The position numbers were made by a program, and so were the translations under genes. A stretch of 11,153 nucleotides of DNA from Alangreenwoodia sp963602445 (lineage in GTDB: Bacteria; Bacillota; Clostridia; Peptostreptococcales; Anaerovoracaceae): positions 1 to 11,153 of the forward strand of contig CAVCIY010000075.1 of assembly GCA_963602445.1 (NCBI GenBank), given 5' to 3'. The first letter of the stretch is position 1. Each line of letters begins with the position of its first letter. The notes under the pieces are model-generated. The model was given only the letters and a program-made list of their open reading frames with translations, did no database searches and was not told where the DNA came from. Shown here in pieces: positions 7,248-11,153 of this stretch.

Positions 7248-7620
7248 CGCAGCCTCAGCCGCGCGCAATCGCAGCCGCAATCATTCGTTTCGGCAATTCG
7301 GCTGTCGATTTTTCAATCGCGCAGCTTAGCAGCTTTATCATTGTTCTTGTCATATATCTATATATTTTCGTCCTTGATTCTTGCGTTGATTTAGATAAAT
7401 TTCCGTTCTGCCATACTCAAATTTTAAAATATATATCTTTCCTTTCACCTGCCGCCAATCATGTCATCATTATAAATTCCGTTCTTGCGTCCATTTGTGA
7501 AAGGATTATGTGATCTCTGCATAAATATTTTGTTTTTTTAATCAATTTTTCGCAACCCGGCTAACCGCCAAGCCGACACTATCTCAAACCGATCTTCCGT
7601 CCGCACCGGTTTGCCTCATG

Positions 7621-10113
7621 CTACTTTATTACGATATTTACAAGCTTGCCCGGAACCGCAATCACCTTGACGATATTCTTGTCAGCGACAAGTTCCTTCA
7701 CTGCCGCATCCTCGAGCATCATTTCAGAAAGCTCTTCCTTAGAGAGGTTCGAAGGAACATCTGCCTTCATCTTCACCTTTCCGTTGAGCTGAACTACGAT
7801 TTCGACTGTGTCGAGCACGAGCGCCGAAGGGTCAAATGACGGCCATTCTTCCTTGCAAATTGCTGTTTCGTGACCGAGTCTTTGCCAAAGCTCCTCAGCG
7901 ATATGAGGAACAAACGGTGAAAGCACGAGGACGAGTCTGTCCGCAACGCCTCTGAGAAGTGCATAATCAACCGATTCGGTCTGCTGCTTGTAGCGATACA
8001 TTTCGTTTACGAGCTCCATTATCGAGCTGATCGCTGTATTGAAGCCGAACTTTCCGCCGTCAAAGCTGTCTGTGATTCTCTTAATGGTCTTGTTCATTTC
8101 GAAGAAGAGGCTCTTGTCATCCTTGCTCTTTACTGCTGCCTTAAGCTCTTCGTCTGTCTTTTCGCCCGGTTCAGAATTTTCGATCGTCTCAAGAACGAGT
8201 CGCCATACTCTGTTCAGGAACTTGAAGCTGCCCTCGACGCCTGTGTCTGACCAGTCGAGATCTCTGTCAGGCGGCGCGGCAAAGAGGATGAAGAGTCTTG
8301 CCGTATCCGAGCCGTACTTTTCGATTATCTCCGCAGGGCTCACGATATTTCCCACAGACTTTGACATCTTGCTTCCGTCCTTGAGAACCATTCCCTGAGT
8401 GAGCAGATTCTCAAACGGCTCCTCCGCATCGATCATACCGATGTCGTGGAGGAACTTCGTGAAGAATCTCGCATAAAGCAGATGGAGAATCGCATGCTCT
8501 ACGCCGCCGATATATTGGTCGACATTCATCCAATAATTTGCCTTCTTGCTGTCAAAAGGCGCCTCTTCATTTCTCGCATCCGTATATCTGAGATAATACC
8601 AAGAAGAATCGAGGAATGTATCCATCGTGTCGATTTCACGCTTAGCAGGCTTGCCGCATACAGGACAAACTGTGTCTACGAAGTCCTTGCTCGTCGTGAG
8701 AGGTGATTCGCCCTTGCCTGTAAATTCCACATCCTCAGGAAGGATTATAGGAAGATTTTCTTCCTTCTCCGGAACCCAGCCGCACTCTTCGCAATAAACC
8801 ATAGGTATCGGCGTTCCCCAATATCTCTGTCTCGAAATGAGCCAGTCTCTGAGTCTGAAGTTTGTAGTGCCCTTGCCGATTCCTTTTTCTTCCATATATT
8901 CGATGATCTTCTTGATTGCATCCTTGTTGTCCATGCCGTCAAGAATATCCGAATTTATCATCTTTCCCTGAGCCACAAATGCTTCTGTCAGGTTGTTTAT
9001 GTCGATGGCAGGATCGCCCGGATCTACCACAGGGATTATCTCGATGCCGTATTTCTTTGCGAAATCAAAGTCTCGGCCGTCATGCGCAGGCACTGCCATA
9101 ATGGCACCTGTGCCGTAATCCATGAGTACATAATTTGCGATATAAATAGGAATCTTCTTGCCGTTCAGCGGATTTACGGCATATTGGCCGATGAAGCAGC
9201 CTTCCTTTTCAAGAGTAGTTGAATTTCTGTCGATATCGCTGAGATGCTGGAGCTTATCCATGAATTCATCTACTGTAGCCTGGTACTCCGTGCCGGCAAC
9301 CATTTCCTTTACGTAAGGATGTTCCGGTGCGAGAACCATGAAGGTCGCGCCGTAAAGCGTGTCAGGACGTGTGGTATAAACGATGAGATCCTTGTCGGAA
9401 TCGGCTATCTTAAATGTAACCTCCGCACCCTCACTCTTTCCGATCCAGTTCTTCTGCATCAGCTTAACCTTTTCAGGCCATCCCGGAAGCTTGTCGAGGT
9501 CTGTGAGAAGTCTGTCGGCATAATCAGTAATCTTGAGATACCACTGAGAGAGCTCCTTCTTTCCCACGATCGCCTTGCAGCGCTCGCACTTTCCGTCCAC
9601 AACCTGCTCGTTTGCCAGAACCGTCTGGCATGAAGGACACCAATTTACCGCATTCTTTTTCTTGTATGCAAGGCCATTCTTATAAAACTGAATAAAAATC
9701 CATTGCATCCATCTGTAATAATCCTTGTGACATGTAGCCAGCTCTCTGTCCCAGTCATAACTTAAACCGAGAGCCTTAAGCTGTTCTCTCATATCCGCGA
9801 TATTTGACCATGTCCAGTCATCAGGACGCACGCCGTTTTTGATCGCCGCATTTTCCGCAGGCAGTCCAAACGAGTCCCATCCCATAGGATGAAGGACATT
9901 GAAGCCCTTCATTCTCATATATCTTGCCGTAACATCGCCGATTGAATAATTTCTTACATGCCCCATATGAAGCTTTCCCGACGGATAAGGGAACATCTCG
10001 AGCACATAATACTTCTTCTTGCTTTCATCATCTTCGGTATGGAATACATCATTTTTTTCCCAGTATTCCTGCCACTTTTTTTCGATTGACCGGAAGTCAT
10101 ATCTTTCTGACAT
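7621..10113 (-). CDS. leuS: Leucyl-tRNA synthetase
   Basis: An 830-residue class I synthetase that charges tRNA-Leu with leucine in the cytoplasm; the length fits bacterial LeuRS. The HIGH motif is HMGH at 49-52 within FPYPSGKLHMGHVRNYSIGD. A zinc finger follows with Cys159, Cys162, Cys176 and Cys179. The CP1 editing domain shows TTRPDTLYGATF (from 247) and GTGAIMAVPAHDGRDFDFA with Asp348 at the position of the conserved editing aspartate. A second Cys-pair set occurs at 441/444 and 483/486. The KMSKS loop is at 582-586 (DGSKMSKSVGN). The anticodon-binding and C-terminal domains are complete, ending VPGKLVNIVIK. The ATG is served by GGGAGG 11 nt upstream, inside a duplicated copy of the preceding gene's end. 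It starts 25 nt after the YqeK-RsfS gene, matching the common clostridial yqeK-rsfS-leuS order. No T-box is visible in this window. Confidence 0.98.
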   Translation of the reverse strand: MSERYDFRSIEKKWQEYWEKNDVFHTEDDESKKKYYVLEMFPYPSGKLHMGHVRNYSIGDVTARYMRMKGFNVLHPMGWDSFGLPAENAAIKNGVRPDDWTWSNIADMREQLKALGLSYDWDRELATCHKDYYRWMQWIFIQFYKNGLAYKKKNAVNWCPSCQTVLANEQVVDGKCERCKAIVGKKELSQWYLKITDYADRLLTDLDKLPGWPEKVKLMQKNWIGKSEGAEVTFKIADSDKDLIVYTTRPDTLYGATFMVLAPEHPYVKEMVAGTEYQATVDEFMDKLQHLSDIDRNSTTLEKEGCFIGQYAVNPLNGKKIPIYIANYVLMDYGTGAIMAVPAHDGRDFDFAKKYGIEIIPVVDPGDPAIDINNLTEAFVAQGKMINSDILDGMDNKDAIKKIIEYMEEKGIGKGTTNFRLRDWLISRQRYWGTPIPMVYCEECGWVPEKEENLPIILPEDVEFTGKGESPLTTSKDFVDTVCPVCGKPAKREIDTMDTFLDSSWYYLRYTDARNEEAPFDSKKANYWMNVDQYIGGVEHAILHLLYARFFTKFLHDIGMIDAEEPFENLLTQGMVLKDGSKMSKSVGNIVSPAEIIEKYGSDTARLFILFAAPPDRDLDWSDTGVEGSFKFLNRVWRLVLETIENSEPGEKTDEELKAAVKSKDDKSLFFEMNKTIKRITDSFDGGKFGFNTAISSIMELVNEMYRYKQQTESVDYALLRGVADRLVLVLSPFVPHIAEELWQRLGHETAICKEEWPSFDPSALVLDTVEIVVQLNGKVKMKADVPSNLSKEELSEMMLEDAAVKELVADKNIVKVIAVPGKLVNIVIK

Positions 10114-10118
10114 ATTAA

Positions 10119-10150
10119 ATTAAGCCTCCCATCTTAGATTAAGCCTCCCA
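10119..10150 (-). repeat. 19-nt-period duplication of the yqeK-rsfS 3' end that supplies the leuS ribosome site
   Basis: The 13-nt sequence TGGGAGGCTTAAT (minus strand) occurs twice, at 10138-10150 and 10119-10131, a period of 19 nt. In the first copy it encodes the last residues Trp-Glu-Ala and the TAA stop of the upstream gene. In the second copy the same GGGAGG (10125-10130) stands 11 nt before the leuS ATG and acts as its Shine-Dalgarno. Exact identity over 13 nt suggests a fairly recent tandem duplication, or selection on both copies. Confidence 0.75.
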
Positions 10151-11062
10151 CTCTACCTGATCGCAATCTGACCAGATTCTCTCAATATTGTACTTTTCTC
10201 TTAACGGTTCTGTCATTACATTTATGATGACGTCGCCGAAATCCATAAGAATCCAGCCTGAACTGTTCTTACCTTCTATATGGCCTACTTCTCTGCCATT
10301 TTTAAATGCGCGTCCGTCTACTTCCTCGCAGATGGCATTTATCTGTCTTTCTGAGCCTCCGCTCGCAATTATGATATAATCAGCAAACATTGCCTTTTCT
10401 CTGATGTCGAGAACCACGATATCGAAGCCCTTCTTGTCGTCTATGGTCTGGGCCGCAAACAGCGCAAATGTAGTGCTGTCGTCTATGGATCTTGCCCTGA
10501 GAATCTCACTTATCCATTCATATGCCTTTACGGTATCCTCATCCATGAACTTTCCTTCGTCTCCGACCTTGCGGATCGTCCACTCGAGAACCTGACTGCA
10601 CGCGGCGTCGAGATCTTCAAAAGCAAGAGCATTCAGTCTTTCGGCGTCATCATATGTACGATTCGGCTCTGTCGCGTCAGACACGAAAATAATCTTTTCG
10701 AGAAGGCTCATGCCTGCTCTGCCCGTAGTATGATAAGCCACGGCATTGATAATGTCCTCGTCCTCCACACCGAATTCTTCCTTCAAGATGGCCGCTGCAA
10801 GCTTGCTGTGCGCAAGCTGCGGTTTGTCGATGTAATAATCTCCGATTCCGTACATTTCCACAAGCATATTCATCTCTTCTATATCGAGATTCTTGCACGC
10901 GTCGTGGAAGAGTGCCGCAGTTTCGGCCTTGTCTGTGTCAGCCCCATAGCGCTGCGCCAGTCTGACAGCAGTATATATGACACCTTCGGTGTGCCTGTAT
11001 CTTTTTTCTGTCAGTCTCACTCTCACATAATTGTCTAATTTGCTGCGGAATTCTTTATCCAT
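10139..11062 (-). CDS. YqeK HD-domain Ap4A hydrolase fused to ribosome silencing factor RsfS
   Basis: A single chain of about 307 residues (310 from the upstream GTG) holds two proteins usually encoded separately. Numbered from the GTG, residues about 5-190 are YqeK, an HD-domain enzyme known to split Ap4A symmetrically. Metal-binding signatures are RHTEGV (His27), FHDACK (His56, Asp57), AHSKLAA (His88), AYHTTGR (His114) and Asp132. After a linker of about eight residues, 200-303 is RsfS, which binds large-subunit protein uL14 and blocks subunit joining. Its marks are KKGFDIVVLDI, DYIIIASGGSERQ, GHIEGKNSSGWILMDFGDVIINV and YNIERIW. The ATG at 11060-11062 has AGGGG 8 nt upstream; the GTG at 11069-11071 abuts that site and is less likely. 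leuS follows after 25 nt. Both domains look intact. The fusion is clear; its functional meaning is inference. Confidence 0.92.
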   Translation of the reverse strand: MDKEFRSKLDNYVRVRLTEKRYRHTEGVIYTAVRLAQRYGADTDKAETAALFHDACKNLDIEEMNMLVEMYGIGDYYIDKPQLAHSKLAAAILKEEFGVEDEDIINAVAYHTTGRAGMSLLEKIIFVSDATEPNRTYDDAERLNALAFEDLDAACSQVLEWTIRKVGDEGKFMDEDTVKAYEWISEILRARSIDDSTTFALFAAQTIDDKKGFDIVVLDIREKAMFADYIIIASGGSERQINAICEEVDGRAFKNGREVGHIEGKNSSGWILMDFGDVIINVMTEPLREKYNIERIWSDCDQVEWEA

Positions 11063-11070
11063 ATTGTCCA

Positions 11071-11075
11071 CCCCT
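11071..11075 (-). promoter_or_regulatory. Ribosome binding site that favours the ATG start of the YqeK-RsfS gene
   Basis: On the minus strand AGGGG, followed by TGG, sits 8 nt before the ATG at 11060-11062. The upstream GTG (11069-11071) begins inside this motif, so initiation there would have no usable Shine-Dalgarno. The ATG therefore gives the better start, three codons shorter. The site directly follows the last unit of the tandem repeat at 11076-11153. Confidence 0.55.
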
Positions 11076-11153
11076 AGTATATTTTGCTGCTCAGTATATA
11101 TTATTGCCCGGTGCGTCTTGCTGCTCAGTATATTTTGCTGCTCAGTATATTTT
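11076..11153. repeat. 17-nt tandem repeat array upstream of the YqeK-RsfS gene, cut by the window edge
   Basis: The minus-strand unit is GAGCAGCAAAATATACT. Exact plus-strand copies occupy 11076-11092 and 11127-11143, and a tenth-base partial copy 11144-11153 runs off the window. The intervening 34 nt equal exactly two periods: 11093-11109 starts like the unit (AGTATAT) and 11110-11126 ends like it (TTGCTGCTC). The array therefore has a strict 17-nt period over at least 4.6 units. Each good unit contains TATACT, close to a -10 hexamer, but no -35-like hexamer stands at the matching distance. The array stops at the ribosome site at 11071-11075. Confidence 0.85.

Larger units (their letters stand above)
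7019..7620. other. 602-nt intergenic region between leuS and rnj, no gene recognised
   Basis: I found no protein or RNA family that I recognise here. Open frames are short and lack ribosome sites: a 101-codon plus-strand frame at 7208-7513 and a 32-codon minus-strand frame at 7255-7353 are both unconvincing. Visible structure includes a 12-bp palindrome AAATGCGCATTT at 7206-7217 nested in a GTGA/TCAC pair (7198-7201, 7217-7220). There are direct repeats (see 7175-7247), GCAGCTT twice at about 7321-7336, and CGCAATC twice at about 7264-7282. A TATAAT hexamer on the minus strand (7469-7474) could be a -10 element, but no -35 of good quality stands at 16-18 nt. Two weak hairpins near the leuS end (7558-7575 and 7586-7612) lack a T-run. 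It could hold a long rnj leader, an unrecognised small RNA or gene debris. Confidence 0.6.

Noticed and set aside
7255..7353. A 32-codon minus-strand small frame starting MTRTMIKLL
   Set aside because: The nearest purine-rich site is about 16 nt from the ATG and nothing supports it beyond length; kept only as a note within the intergenic entry.
7208..7513. A 101-codon plus-strand frame with a hydrophobic stretch
   Set aside because: No Shine-Dalgarno, no recognisable domain, and it spans the repeats and palindrome; the hydrophobic run comes from T-rich sequence.
7558..7612. Two small hairpins just after leuS (CGGCT/AGCCG and AAACCG/CGGTTT) as a leuS terminator
   Set aside because: Stems are only 5-6 bp, loops are 8-15 nt, and neither is followed by a T-run on the minus strand.
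11076..11153. CRISPR array or integration-site repeat
   Set aside because: Units are 17 nt, directly adjacent without spacers, and no cas or integrase gene is present in the window.

Overview
This window looks like ordinary chromosomal sequence from a low-to-moderate GC Gram-positive anaerobe, most likely class Clostridia (Bacillota). The reasons are the RNase J, the YqeK/RsfS/LeuRS order, the neighbouring Xaa-Pro peptidase and EF-P genes (as yqhT-efp in Bacillus), strong AGGAGG-type ribosome binding sites, and an MBOAT plus DHHW acyltransferase pair typical of clostridia. A finer placement would be a guess. All seven confident genes are on the minus strand, so the transcriptional order runs from right to left.

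In transcriptional order: a fused YqeK-RsfS gene (about 10139-11062) is followed after 25 nt by leuS (7621-10113). Next is a 602-nt stretch with no convincing gene (7019-7620), then rnj for ribonuclease J (5318-7018). A 190-nt spacer full of degenerate repeats separates rnj from a membrane O-acyltransferase (3694-5127) and, 17 nt on, its DHHW/SGNH-like partner (2045-3676). The last genes are an M24 Xaa-Pro peptidase (801-1988) and efp (203-766). A strong 14-bp hairpin terminator at 75-108 closes the unit.

Functionally this is mainly a translation and RNA-metabolism neighbourhood: ribosome silencing, leucyl-tRNA charging, RNA decay, peptide turnover and rescue of polyproline stalling. Between rnj and pepP-efp sits a two-gene cell-envelope module that probably O-acetylates an extracytoplasmic polymer.

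I see no mobile element, CRISPR array, tRNA, rRNA or defence system, and no clearly new multi-gene system. The most unusual signal is a recurring habit of short imperfect tandem duplication. Arrays with a period of about 17 nt occupy the spaces upstream of yqeK, after rnj and after efp. A 19-nt-period duplication of the end of the yqeK-rsfS gene supplies the leuS ribosome binding site. In-frame micro-duplications appear in the linkers of the peptidase and the DHHW protein. The second notable item is the single-chain YqeK-RsfS fusion.
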